This document shows, piece after piece, positions 30,906 to 42,341 of a stretch of 64,000 bases of DNA; the first letter of the stretch is position 1; each line of letters opens with the position of its first letter. A model generated the notes under the pieces. The model worked only from the letters and a program-made list of their open reading frames with translations, did not search any database and had not been told where the DNA came from. The stretch spans positions 5,113,490 to 5,177,489 of the forward strand of contig JALMQS010000066.1 in NCBI GenBank assembly GCA_024734495.1. The letters run 5' to 3'. Source of the DNA: Forficula auricularia. Lineage: Eukaryota; Arthropoda; Insecta; Dermaptera; Forficulidae. Position numbers and translations under genes: made by a program.

Positions 30906-31325
30906 TAAGGCTACAGTACTTCCTGGTTCAACTTTGAAACTTATATTCTTTAAAACGACGCGTTCTGGAATATAAGCAAAGGAAACAGATTTAAATTCTA
31001 CGCCGCCTCCACGGTCTAAAACAAGCATTCCAGCTCCAGGGGCATCTATCACATCTTGTTGTTCCTTCATTAATTCAAACATATTTTCCATATCAACAAA
31101 ATTTTTCTGGATGGCTCTATAATACGTGCCAAACCAATTAAGAGGCACATAAAGCTGAATGATATAGGCAGCAAAGAGAACGTAATCGCCAACTGTAAGC
31201 CCTCCTTCGTTATGGACCACCATATGAACGCAAAGAAGCGAACCGCTAAGCAGTCCTCCGCAAATAATCACATTTTGTATAGTATTTAAAATATTTAGAG
31301 TAATACTTGCTCTAAATTCTTCTAC
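30906..31325 (-). CDS. ABCB6: ABCB6/HMT1 exon 8 (residues 474-613)
   Basis: Largest exon. VEEFRASITLNILNTIQNVI, GDYVLFAAYIIQLYVPLNWF and GTYYRAIQKNFVDMENMFEL form the last two core helices and the conserved cytoplasmic linker. The nucleotide-binding domain starts at VEFKSVSFAYIPERVVLKNI (aromatic A-loop Tyr in FAY). Ends at TVAL just before the Walker A loop. Donor TTA|GTAAGT, phase 0. Confidence 0.95.
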
Positions 31326-33130
31326 CTAAAAAAACAATCGTTAGATGAATATAATAGAAGTTTCAAGGATTTTAATTCTAAAATAAAGTTTAAATTGTCG
31401 GAGCTGTTATGAATAATTTTTAATGCAAGTCAGAATGGTTGGGTTTATTTTTTCTTTACCATACAGGGTATGGTCAAGTATTGTAATCGTGCATGAAAAA
31501 AGTGGGTTTTTTCCTTCTTTTTTTCGAAATATCTCAAAAACGGCTGAAACTATTTTGATGAAAAAAATTGAGCAAAACCATGGCATTTCGGTCTACAAAA
31601 AAACTCTATTAAGTGAACATCAAAAAAATTATATTTTTCGAGATAATAATTGTTTTATCAAAATGTCTGTTAGTCTGTGAGTTACCAAATTTTGTGGACG
31701 AGTCTAGCTCAAAAACTAGTGTGAATATCAAATTAAAATTTCACACGTAGTTTTAGAGAAACGTTGAGATTACGACTGATTAGATTTTGGTGCATATCGT
31801 CCCAAAATTAAGGGGAGGGGAGGGGTTAAAATTTAAAATTATAATATTTTCAAACTAAAAAAACAAGAAAAATGAAATATACTATAAAATGAACCTATAA
31901 TAGCAAAAATATTTTTTTTCTGGCGACAAAATTGGGGGAGGGGGGGGGGTCAAAAAATAAAAATCTAAGCCATTTGAGCAAACTCAACCAAATTTTTCTA
32001 TACATAATCAGTGGGCTACTAGAAGACTAAAATTGCAATAAATAACCGCCCGAAATGGGGGGGGGCAAAAATGGGATGAAAATCTGAGCCCTTGTACCAA
32101 ACTTAACCAGAAGTGTATGGTAAAGTCAAGTGGATGGCCACATCAGAACGGGTCAATTTATTTCTTTTTGACATTAGGGTTCAATTCCCGGGAGAGAAGA
32201 TACAACTCTTCTGAAATGTAATAAAAATTATTCATGACAGGTCAGATTTAGTAGATGATAATCTTTCGTGAATTTCTTAGATTAATTCTTAGTAAAATTT
32301 TCAACAATCATAATAAGGAATCGTAGGGAACTGGATAAAGATTTAAAATAAAAACACAGAGCTTTTATCAAACTAGGCAGACGTTTCGTCAATTTATTTG
32401 ACTTCCTCAATGGGTCGTTTCAATGAGGAAGTCAAAATAATTTCTATACATAATCCATTTCCCTACGATATGAATTTTAATTTATGGATACGAATGATAT
32501 ACTATTTTCAACATTGTTTAAAAAGTTTTGTTAGCCAAAACGAAATTTTCTGTTTCAACCAGTCACTGTGTTCAAGAAAGTTTAATCCCAATTTACTTGT
32601 ACTCCATGGCTGACCAAAACTGAAAATTAATTAAATAATGAATGCATAGATTTAAGCATTTTATTTGGGTTTCTTTTTTTGAAAAAAAAAATGGAAATTA
32701 TTTCAAAAATCAACCCAGACTTGTACTATTAATAAATTGAATTTACTTAAGGACCAATCATAGATATTAGAGAAAATAATTTTACATTGCATATCATAGA
32801 GGTTCGTCCCCTTAGGAATCGAACCCAAGCGCTAACTAGCCAAACCTTTAAGACAAACATCTCTCTCACATGCAACATATATAAAAATTATACTTAGAGA
32901 AAGTGGTGTAGGTTTTAGGTGAAACATGATATTAATTAATAAAGTAAAGGGTGTGTAGTTTCACAGTGAATGAAATAAAACTCAAAGAGATTTATCGTTA
33001 TAAATAAATAAAATTTATAATTCCAACAGAAGACACACTCTTTTATTGTCTCCTTTAAGGTGATTAAACTTTCCATTCAATCGGGTACTTGTGTCCATGA
33101 GAAAGAATTGATACAGAAAAAGAACCCAAA

Positions 33131-33631
33131 TTGTACGTCAGTGTTCCGTTTTACCCGGGACTTAGCGACCAATTAAAAAAATTACTCTCGGTGGGCTCTG
33201 TCGGTGTCGCGTTGAAGCCAACAAATTCGATAGCATCTTTGTTTAACCACAAAGATAGACTAGATGCGAAAACGCGGACTGGCACTGTCTACATGATTGA
33301 GTGCTTGGGGGACGGTGTACTGGCGTGCAATGGAATATATATCGGCCAAACAAAACGCCACACTGGTGAGAGATTACGTGAACATGAGCTTTCGGTTTCA
33401 AAAACCATTAAAAACAACACGGCTTTAGCAATTCATGCCCAGGAAAAAAAGCATAATTTTAACTTTAACAATTGTAACATTATATTCCAAGAGAATAATT
33501 ATTTTAAAAGAAAAATCCTGGAAATGATAGCTATAAAAAATCTCTTGCCACGTGCCGTAAATTACAGAACGGACATAATAGACCTGAGTATTTGTTGGGA
33601 CGGCATAATTGCTGATCTAAAGCTTGTATAA
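33131..33631 (+). CDS. Penelope-like GIY-YIG endonuclease domain
   Basis: The open frame begins upstream of the first possible start, reading LYVSVPFYPGLSDQLKKLLS (connector region after the RT), then GTVYMIECLG and GIYIGQTKRHTGERLREH. The VYMI-x-C and YIGQT-x-R elements are the GIY-YIG nuclease core found at the C-terminus of Penelope-like elements; the His/Glu helix follows. The frame is open for 167 codons, so this copy is fairly young. The RT part is missing, so it is not autonomous. Confidence 0.85.
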   Translation: MYVSVPFYPGLSDQLKKLLSVGSVGVALKPTNSIASLFNHKDRLDAKTRTGTVYMIECLGDGVLACNGIYIGQTKRHTGERLREHELSVSKTIKNNTALAIHAQEKKHNFNFNNCNIIFQENNYFKRKILEMIAIKNLLPRAVNYRTDIIDLSICWDGIIADLKLV

Positions 33632-34178
33632 TTAAAATATAACAATGTAAATAGATAATATGTAAATAATTGTAAATAGTAAATTCGTAATTTTATTTTA
33701 AACACTTGACAAACCTTTTTAAGATTTATGAGGAAAACAAAACAAAAAATAAATAAATAAATGATTTATAAAAAGTTTGTATATATATATGTGTAAAGTA
33801 TAATTTAAAGCAAAATACATATTGTTGTACTATATAAATAAATAATTATGCGCACAACTGCTTTGCGCAGGGTTTATCTGAGAGGGGATTGTGGCTAATG
33901 ATATGCACTTATATTAAAAAAAAAATATTTCCAAATCATTGTTACATTATAATTCTGCTGAGAATGAAATACAAGATATTATTGTTACTGCCACTGAAAG
34001 AGGAGACAGAGGGAATGCCGCATTGGATTTCCTTCACTGACTTTTCAAAGTGAGTAGAATATTATTGATTAAAAAATTGTATACCATATAATTATATATT
34101 AATTGTATTTATATAAAAAAATAATTTGTAATGATCTTGATTGTAATGATGGCCAAATCCCATTTTAATTAATTACAG

Positions 34179-34216
34179 ACCCTGAAGAAGGAGGGAATAG
34201 CCTCCGAAACGTCGGT
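34179..34216 (+). ncRNA. Hammerhead-like hairpin in Penelope-like element
   Basis: ACC, CTGAAGA, extra A, stem GGAGG / loop GAATAG-type / CCTCC, GAAAC, GTC, GGT. ACC pairs with GGT across the putative cleavage site. Core matches hammerhead consensus (CUGANGA ... GAAA ... UH) except the extra base before stem II. Confidence 0.45.
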
Positions 34217-34436
34217 TTTATGAATAAAAAGATAGTGTAAATTATCTTCTTCTTTTTTTGGACTGCTTCATCAATATCCACTTAATTGATAAAATATTTT
34301 TAATAAGAAAAACTGAAGATAAAGTACAGACATTAAATTTCTCTAAAATCTATGAATTGGTCTTTAAGTAAATTCATTTATTAATGAAAATTAATTGTTT
34401 GGGAATATAAAATAGTACGAATATAAAAATAAACAC

Positions 34437-34612
34437 CTGGTAGTCTAAAATAGCCTCCCGGTAAGCATCAACTTCATAGCCTTCTGCGCAATAATACTTG
34501 ACAGTTTCAAAATTAAGTAGAGAGTCAACACTTCGTGCTTTTTGGGCATTATCTGCCAAATTCATTCGCCTTTGGAATTTCGTCCTCCATTCAGTGATAA
34601 TAATTGTTGCCA
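34437..34612 (-). CDS. ABCB6: ABCB6/HMT1 exon 7 (residues 415-473), TG acceptor
   Basis: [20 protein letters not shown], then [20 protein letters not shown] and [19 protein letters not shown]. All family landmarks ([20 protein letters not shown]) are intact. The exon must begin TGGCAACA to keep phase with exon 6, and the bases before it are TTTTCTTG: no AG lies within the last ~65 bases, and the frame upstream holds stops. Donor CTACCAG|GTGTTT, phase 0. Confidence 0.85.
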
Positions 34613-36079
34613 CAAGAAAATTAGATATTTTTAAAATATATAATTAAAAATAACACTGCTCAACAAATTTTTTATCCGTAAACCTAACAATGGATACTAG
34701 TAGTTTTATACGATCTCATAGTGTTTTTGAATTTTTTACTACAGGTCAGGGTTTTGACATGTTTTTGATCTAAATACTGAAAAAGGCCATTTTGGTCTAT
34801 TATTGAGACGTCATATATAGATATGAAACAGCAGTATTTAAAACCAAAATATTTTGTTTCGTTAATAGAAAAAAGTTTCCTCTTTTATTTTCAGTAGAAC
34901 TCGAGTTATAACTAAAAAAATGAAGACCATATGTTTTTATCGTTTATAATCACGTAGTTTTAGTTTTTGCTTTAAATCGAGTTTTATCGAGATAAAAGCA
35001 AGTGGTAATTTAAAAATCAAAGAGGAAGCTGTTTTCTATTACGTTAACAAAATATTTTGATTTGAAATATTCCTGTTTCATATCTAATGCAATGGCGTAT
35101 ACACGGGGTGGGGGGTCAGAACCTCCCAGAGGCAGACTCCTAGATAGAGATAGGAATCAAGTTTCTAGGATGAGTGGTTTTCATTTTATGAAGGAAAAAC
35201 TGCGATTTTTTGCAAAAAGTTGCAGTTTTTCAAAACTTCAACCCCATTGCGGCACGGGTTACTATTATCCAATTAAGATGAAACTTTGTTTAAATTGTAG
35301 CAAATTTAATCTAGTTTAAAAATGTATAGAGTAGAAATATGGACAGTTTTCGAGTTATAAGCGGAAAACTGGAAAAAGTCCGAAAATTTCGAGGTTTTTC
35401 GGCCCCCAAAAGTTGTCCCCCACACTTTCGAAGTCGCAAACTTAGATTTGGCATAAGTACCTATACCATACCAAACGATCCTAGAAAAAAAAATATCTTC
35501 CCGCAATCAATGTAATCTGAAACCCCCCTATATACTGGGCTATATATCCTTTTAACTATGATAACTATTATAGTATTCAAGTCGTGGGTTTTTTCAAAAT
35601 TTCAACACTAAAATTTAAAAAAATGATTAAAAAAAAAAACATTGTTTTAAATATGGACATGGGTAGGGTGTATTTATTGATCGATGCTCAAATAATTGTA
35701 AAATGAAAAATAAATATGTAAATTTTAATTTGGAAATAAAAACATTTTGTTTAAAAAAAAACTCGTAGAATCCCCCCACCCCTAGAACTAAGTTCTGGCT
35801 ACGCCACTGTCTAATGGGACTCGAAAATAGATCAAAATGGCCCTTTTCGTCGTTTTGGCCGATAACATCTGAAAACTCAGAACTGTTGTAAAAAAATCGG
35901 GAAATTGTTAGGTTTACGGTTACAAATTTTTGTAGAGCTGTGTTTATAATTAATGGATATTTATAATTCATTTCATATAATTATTAGACTTATAGATGCT
36001 AAATGTAGTATTTGTTTAATGAAATGTAATACTACATGTGTATGTAAAAAGTTGAACTAGTTTAGTAGATTTTCCTTAC
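34613..36079 (-). other. ABCB6: ABCB6 intron 6 (non-canonical acceptor)
   Basis: Donor GTAAGG at 36079, acceptor TG at 34613-34614 preceded by AATTTTCT. 35140-35345 is a fragment of the 19495 foldback arm (GATAGGAATCAAGTTTCTAG). 34660-34900 and 35800-35950 are inverted copies of each other (TAAACCTAACAA..., AAAATGGCC) bounding it. Confidence 0.6.
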
Positions 36080-36317
36080 CAAGATATAAAACCATTGTCA
36101 TTCCAACGATGAGACCAAACCAAGCATTAAAAGTCGTTATGAAAAAAACAATAGCAATAACGATATCAACAATAGTTGGAAATATAGAAAAAAGTATGTA
36201 GTTTAACAAATTGTTAATTGAATCGGTTCCACGATCCATCACTCGAACTATTTCTCCCGTTTTTCTTGAAAGATGCCATCTTAGAGACAAAGCATGCAGA
36301 TGTCTAAATAGCTCTAC
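36080..36317 (-). CDS. ABCB6: ABCB6/HMT1 exon 6 (residues 336-415)
   Basis: VELFRHLHALSLRWHLSRKT, GEIVRVMDRGTDSINNLLNY, then FNAWFGLIVGMTMVLYL. Contains the coupling helix (LH-x-LSLRWHL-x-RKTGE, DRGT) and membrane helices 3-4. Ends CTTG|GTAAGG with one base left over. The following exon is joined by the unusual TG acceptor. Confidence 0.9.
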
Positions 36318-36419
36318 CTAGAAAAATAATAATTCAAGAATTAAATAAGCTTAATAGAAGTATAAGTATAATTATAATTTAATTCAAATTTATAAGTTTA
36401 ATACTTAAACAAATATGTC

Positions 36420-37192
36420 ATCAGATGTCTTCTAACTTACGTTTTTAGCTATTTAACGTTTTGATATTTTGACCGCAGAAAGGGGTTTGGGGGGGGGGGG
36501 GGGGGCGCACGAATGAAAATTATCCAATAACTCCTAAACTATTAACCCTACGGCAAATTTAATGATAAACAAAGTTGTAGGGATGTGATTTCTGACAACT
36601 TTTGTTCAAAAAAATTTCCCCAAAAACCACCGCAAAAAAAAAGGGGGGGGGGGGGGGTGAAAAATGTAAAATCTTGCCCTTGGAGCAAACTCAACCAAAT
36701 TGTGTATACATAATCTCTGGGCCTCTAGAGAGCTAGAAATGCAAAAACTAACCACCCAAAATGGGGGGGGTCAAAAAATGAAAATTCTTTCTCTTGGACC
36801 AAACTTAATCAAATTTTGTATACATAATCTGTGGGTCACTAGAAGGCTAGAAATGCAAAAACTGGGTGCGGAGGGCGGGGGCGGGGTGAGGAGTGAGCCT
36901 GAGTAGGGCGGGGGTGGAGTCCAGGGGGCATAGTGGGGGTGGGGTCCAGGGTCCGAGGTAGGTGGGGTGCGGGGGTTGGGAACGGGTGCATGGTGCGGGG
37001 GTGCTGGAGGGGTTTTGGAGGTGGGGGTGGGGGGTTTAGTGGGTTAGGGTGCGGAATGGAGTGTTGGGGTGGTGGTGTGCGGGCGGGGTTGGGCATGGTG
37101 CGGGGGTAGGGTGCTGGGTGGGTTTCGGGGGTGAGGGTGGGGTTCGAGTGCTGGGGGTCCAGAGGGCTGCCGAAGGCGGGCCTTGCAGCTAG
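36420..37192 (+). mobile_element. Helitron, 5'-truncated
   Basis: Begins inside the element at CATCAGATGTCTTCTAACTT; 3' hairpin GGGCTGCCGAAGGCGGGCC then TTGCAGCTAG before T. G-rich minisatellite at 36865-37165 and G runs at 36488-36506. Confidence 0.8.
36865..37165 (+). repeat. G-rich minisatellite with quadruplex potential
   Basis: Units such as GGGGGTTGGG, GGTGGGGTGCGGGGG; many closely spaced G runs of three or more on the plus strand. Confidence 0.85.
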
Positions 37193-38173
37193 TAATTAAA
37201 TAAAATTATTGTCTTTTATTAGTTTGTGACTAAAAAACCTTTCAATTTAAAAATAATAAAATATAATCCCTCTTATTTCTTCTCGGGATTTTAAGACTCA
37301 CTTTAGAATCCCAACCAAAACTAAATTATCACGAGGCCATCCGCTTATTAAAAAAAGGATATGAATCACAGAGCAAAGTAATATATAAATTAATAGATAA
37401 GCTATTGGACTATCTGGTTATTCAAAAAAATAAACCACAATAGGCTTATTGAATTAATAGATTTTACAAGACAGTTGATAACTCAAAGTCTTTTTATTAC
37501 CTATTATATATATATATATATAAGTAGGTGTATATTTTAATTTCGATCAACGGAAGACAACCTTTTAGATTTACACTTAAAAAATGAATAATTAATTAGA
37601 TAGGGGGCGGGCTTACTTAACGAATTAATTTGTTAAAAAATAATATTCTAAATGTTTAGATAAATAAATAAAAAAATATATGTGCGTGGAATCCACGAGA
37701 AACAAAAGTGAAAACTTTTTTTCTATTGAAACATGTATTACTTTCTAATAAACAAACACTTTGGCCGGAATAAAAAATTGATCGTTCTATGACAAAAACC
37801 CCATGTTATTTAGATGGGAAACTTAATCGCTGTGTAGCACTAGGTTAAAATTGAGATAGAGACTTGAAACTTGGGGGATATTTTTTTTATTTATTTAGAA
37901 TCATATGAGCCCCTGTCCGCGTAAATATTCGAAAATATCCAAAATAAGGAGCATCCTAATAACTATAAATTATGAGAATTGGTGTTTGTCATTTTGTTAC
38001 GTCCCTGAGTACCTACTAACTATTAAGAACAATGTAATCTCTGATATGCGCTTTAGCTAAGACAATACAAATTTCTCTTCTAGTATTGTTTGGAAATGTT
38101 ATTGAAAGAATTATTATTTATAATTATAAGATTCTTTCTGATTATTCAAAAAATATAACAAATAAATAATTAC

Positions 38174-38340
38174 CTCTATCTCTCTTGTCGTATACTGCTG
38201 TATTCGTATCCACAGGAAAGACCTTAGATTATTTAGTAATCCCATTCCTCCAGTTCCACCGCCTTGTAGAAATTTGAAAGCCACATAAATAAGAACATAA
38301 TCCCATCGAAATTCAATTGGGCTTAGTGAAAGGGAATTAA
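38174..38340 (-). CDS. ABCB6: ABCB6/HMT1 exon 5 (residues 280-335)
   Basis: Separated from exon 4 by a 72-bp intron. Contains FKFLQGGGTGGMGLLNNLRS and FLWIRIQQYTTREIE: the very conserved FLQGGGTG loop and coupling helix before the second core helix. Donor GATAGAG|GTAATT, phase 0. Confidence 0.9.
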
Positions 38341-38412
38341 CTAAAAATAAAAAAAATAAAGATTTAATATATACATCAATGAAAAAATCAAATTTCATTT
38401 GGATTAACTTAC

Positions 38413-38599
38413 CTATTAGTTTACTATATATAGGAACATATAAATTTATTCCTCGGCCAGCGATTAGAAGGACGAAACAAATTAATACTCGAAATTGAAG
38501 AACACAATCTTTTTTTGGCCATAAAAATGGAGCCAGTGTTCGTAATTTTTTGAAAACATTTTTGAATGTTGAACCTTGACTTCGGACATTGTCGTTTAC
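38413..38599 (-). CDS. ABCB6: ABCB6/HMT1 exon 4 (residues 218-280)
   Basis: VNDNVRSQGSTFKNVFKKLR, then LAPFLWPKKDCVLQFRVLIC and LLIAGRGINLYVPIYSKLI. This is the elbow helix (YLWP-like FLWP) and first core membrane helix with the R-x-x-N-x-x-VP motif. Not in any long single frame because of its size. Donor CTAATAG|GTAAGT leaves one base. Confidence 0.9.
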
Positions 38600-39235
38600 C
38601 TGTAAATTAATATTTAATTTTGAAAATTTTACAAGAAGTGAGTTCTTTTTATGAGTGTTTTCGATTCTCTTGATTAATTTTTCCCTCGTTTTTCATTATT
38701 CTATATTTATTTTTTTGTTACCTAAGAAACATCTTTAGCTAAGTTAATAATTGTTGAATAGTATTAGATTTGATTGGCAAAATTCTTGAATGAATTTCTT
38801 TTTTCTTGTATTTAGTAAAAGAAAACAAATTATTAGAAGCAAATATTTTTCATAAAATTTTGACTACAATTATTAGAAATCAATTATGATAAAATAAGTT
38901 AAAGTAAAAAATATTTACTGGTAAAAAATTAATATATAATATTAGATAGGGAGTCAAGAAAATATAATGACAAACTTGGAGGGAGGGGGTGATAAAACAA
39001 AGGAAAACAAATAATTTTTATTAATAAGTGTGAGCCCAAAAAAGCAGTTTTCAGCAAATTAAATTGTTAATTAATCTTTTCAGCTACCTGGCATGAATCA
39101 AATAATATTAAATGTATGCGTCCAATGTCTATAATATATTGACAAACTTGAGAGGGGGAATTATATAGGACAACAAAACAAGAATGTTCTTTAATATACC
39201 GACGCTCGAAAATGAGCTGATTTGGTACTATATAG

Positions 39236-40130
39236 CAGGGGTGGCCACTAACATTAACTTTGGGAGCCGCAAATTTATAAAACTGTTTCAAAGCGAGCCA
39301 CATTGTTTGGAGATTAATTAATGGTTTATTAAAAAAAGACACATTTTTTTTATTTTATAAAATATAAATGAACTAACATTTATTTTTTGCTCTACTTACT
39401 TATAATGTTACAAATTACAAATTAATTTAATTTTTGTATTATTATTTTTTTAATTTAATTATTATACAGGATGGGGCATAAAGATCTACCACATTTTGAA
39501 GAGATATAAAAAATTTAAAAATTTAACTAGAAAAAACTACATATATTTTTGAAAAGAAGATAAATGAATTTTTTTTTAAATGTATTTTAAACATTATCAG
39601 ACAAAAAGGGAGGAGGGGGTCAAAAAAAATCTAGTCCTTTTGACCAAACTCAACCAAATTTTTTATACATATTCTGGGGATCCCCAGAAGACTAGAAATG
39701 CAAAAGTAACCAAATTTTGTATACATAGTTTCGTCGAAAGGGCTAGAATTTTCATTTTTGACCCCCCCCCCATTTTGGGTAGTTAGTTTTTGCATTTATA
39801 GCCTTCTGAAGATCCACAGAATATGTATACAAAATTTGGCTGAGTTTGGTCGGAAGGGCTAGAATTTTCATTTTGGACCCCCCCCTCTTTTGTCTGATAA
39901 TGTTTAAAATAGTACATTAAAAAAATTTATTTTATGTTCTTTTCAAAAAATATATTCAGTTTCTTTCTAGTTAAATTTTTTAATTCTTTTATACCTCTTC
40001 AAAGTGTGGTAGATCTTTATGCCACACCCTGTACTTTTTAAAATCAGTATTATTCAAGAGGGTTCACGAGCCGCACGAGATTGACTGAAGAGCCGCATGC
40101 GGCTCGCGAGCCACGTTGTGGCCACCTCTG
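39236..40130. mobile_element. hAT-type MITE with 8-bp target duplication
   Basis: Ends CAGGGGTGGCCAC and GTGGCCACCTCTG; target duplication CTATATAG on both sides (39228-39235, 40131-40138). Sub-terminal GAGCCGCATGCGGCTCGCGA is typical of Charlie-like hATs. A second palindromic element is nested at 39465-40034. Confidence 0.9.
39465..40034. mobile_element. Palindromic MITE nested in the hAT MITE
   Basis: TACAGGATGGGGCATAAAGA and CTACCACA at the left, complement ending CCACACCCTGTA at the right. Inner part repeats the ACCAAATTTTGTATACATA type sequence of the Helitrons and has C runs. Confidence 0.8.
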
Positions 40131-40185
40131 CTATATAGGATAGATAATTCGAATTTTTAATAGTTAGGCAAATTGACAATACAGA

Positions 40186-40795
40186 CAGGGCCGGATTTAA
40201 GCACATGCTACGAAGTCTGCAGCCTATGGGCCCCCACCACAAGAGGTCTCCTTTTTTTTTAAATATATTTAACAAACTATATCCAAACGCCACCCAATCG
40301 ATCACAAACCCAAGGGTCGAAAATAATTTTTTTCTTTGCCCCACGGCGCAATCACAACGAGGCCTTGTCGAAAGACAATTATAAATTAAATTAAATTGGT
40401 GAACGAAGAAAAGATTTTTTTATATTATAGACAAAAGGATCAGCCGGGGTTCGAACCCGGGATCTTCGCATGTGCGCTGCGAAGCTTTACATAAGAGCCT
40501 TAGCTCCTATATCCACTTTGCCACTGATCCCCGAACTCAAGCTAATACCTAATGTCTATATGAATTATGGAATTTCTTTAATCTTTCTCGTTTATTTTTA
40601 TCAGCTCTGTAGTGGCCTGACTTATTTTTAAACTATATTCAAACTCCTCCCAATCGATCACAAATTTTTTACTTTTTAATTGGATAATTGCTGAAAATGC
40701 GGTTTTTGTAGGTTAATTTAAAAAAAATATTTTCCTCGGTAGGGTCCGCGTCACAGATCCAGCCTAGGAGCCAATAGATCCTAAATCCAGCCTTG
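40186..40795. mobile_element. hAT-type MITE containing a tRNA-like sequence
   Basis: Ends CAGGGCCGGATTTA and TAAATCCAGCCTTG; flanks AATACAGA and ACTACAGA fit an 8-bp duplication with two changes. The CAGGGCCGGAT end also occurs at 56261. Confidence 0.75.
40439..40531 (-). repeat. tRNA-like sequence with long variable arm
   Basis: On the minus strand the acceptor GGATCAG pairs fully with CTGATCC, and the T arm CCGGG-TTCGAAC-CCCGG is perfect. Before it a six-base stem TTCGCA/TGCGAA sits where a class II tRNA has its variable arm. The middle folds as ATAGGAGC with GGCTCTTAT leaving a tiny loop, so there is no normal anticodon arm. SINE head or tRNA-derived pseudogene. Confidence 0.5.
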
Positions 40796-42341
40796 ACTAC
40801 AGAGAATGGTCTTGTCGTGGATCATATCGTATCGGACCCTAAGGAATATTCCGGAAAAATCATATTATTGTCCTTCCAAGTAAAATTATTTGGACATTAA
40901 ATATTTAATATTTCTCGTCCAGGTTATGGACGATAGTTTAAAAGAAATGAAAAATTGGATTATTAGGCTAATGATAGAAATTACTTGTTTTGATTTCCTT
41001 TACCCTCCGGGTTTATCACTATGTTTTTAAGCCATATATGTGACAATGATTATGAAAGTGTTAAGGAAAAGAAAATAATAATAATTTTTTATGATATTTT
41101 GTGATGCATCTATTTAAAGTAGAATAATGTGACGTCAGTTTTGTATAATCTCATCAAAAAAATCGTTGAATGGAGTTAATATAGTTGTTCATTTATAAGA
41201 ATTCAAATTTCCTTTATTTTGCCAAAACTCTAAATATCTCGAAACGAACATTAAATGACTTAGATCACTTTCAAAATCTTCGTTACATTTCAAATATATG
41301 CTTTAGGAATTAAGATTTGTTACCTTAATTATAATTTGTTTTTGATATAAATTGAAATAAGAATTATGGAAGAAAAGCGGAATAATTTGCCATCATTTCT
41401 ATAATTAATAATTATTACTTTAATTATATTATTTATGATTATTTATAATATTTATTTTATTAGATTATTATTTAGTGGTTTAGTAGAGTATTAGAATTAA
41501 AGGAGTGGATAGAATTACAAATGAGCAAGTTCTCAATAGGATTAAAGATAATTCAACTTTGTGCAAAATTTAGTTAATAGAAGAGGCTCAGATGATAGAG
41601 TATAGGTAAGTCCGAGGGGTGAACTGCGATTGAAATTAGGTGTACACTTTCTTTAGAATTACTTTGGAATTCATTAGATAATCTATTGTATTCTATTGTC
41701 TTTTACTTAGAAATGAAAGAGTGGAAGTGGAAGTAGGTGTACACGATTTTAGGCTCGCGGTTCACTCCTCGGATGAGTCTATGCAGATTGCTAAAGTTTA
41801 GAGAATGAAAGAGTAAAGAAAGTGAGAAGATGAAGGCCTGGATTAGAATATTTTACTCAGATAATGAAGGCTATGTGATGTGTAATTGTTAGAGAAGTGA
41901 AAGAATGGGTATGGAATATAGTCAAATGGAGGGGAGTAGTTGCATCAAACTCAAACCGGTCTTAGAAATGATTTTGATGTTGATGATAGATTATTTTAAA
42001 AATTAAATAATATAAGGATAATTTATGATTTTTCATTTGTTTTAATGTTTAAGCATTTTCTAAATGTTTCTAGTGAAAAGTAATTGGGATAGGTATCAAT
42101 CAAAATAGAATATTAATCTAAATATAAATAGTGGAAATAAGTAAAATTTATAAAATATATAATTTTTTTATTATTTCTCAAATGAAATAGAATAAAATTA
42201 TAACAAATAGATTTTAAAATCAATGAAAACTATCTAAAATCAATCTCTTTATTTACTTTTCAAAGGTATATTAATCATGATTGCTAATTTTCATATTCAA
42301 ATACTCCGACATGCATAAAACATTAAAACTTTAATAGGTAC

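Larger units (their letters stand above)
33001..34270 (+). mobile_element. Penelope-like element (GIY-YIG end)
   Basis: Starts with the ATAAATAAATAAAATTTATA and AGACACACTCTTTTATTGTC terminal sequence seen as solo pieces elsewhere. It carries a GIY-YIG ORF (33131-33631) and ends with a clear hammerhead-like hairpin (34179-34216) and a GGACTGCTTCATCAATATCC stretch. Reverse transcriptase is absent: 5'-truncated. Confidence 0.75.
31326..34436 (-). other. ABCB6: ABCB6 intron 7 with a Penelope-like element
   Basis: 31445-31735 is the dispersed repeat paired with 6090; 31800-32110 is Helitron-like GC-biased debris (G runs at 31936 and 32056); 32160-32265 a SINE tail; 32800-32885 a tRNA-like SINE head on the minus strand (GGGTTCGATTCCTAAGG); 33001-34270 the Penelope-like element. 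32380-32420 contains a hairpin with GACGAAACGTC on the minus strand. Confidence 0.6.
36318..38173 (-). other. ABCB6: ABCB6 intron 5 with a Helitron
   Basis: Contains the Helitron 36420-37192. 37200-38110 is AT-rich with a (TA)n run at 37506-37521 and no recognised feature. Confidence 0.6.
38600..42341 (-). other. ABCB6: ABCB6 intron 3 with hAT MITEs
   Basis: Contains the two hAT-type MITEs at 39236-40130 and 40186-40795 and a small palindrome 41612-41783 (CGAGGGGTGAACTGCG and its complement). 38600-39235, 40804-41600 and 41790-42341 show only AT-rich sequence. Confidence 0.6.
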
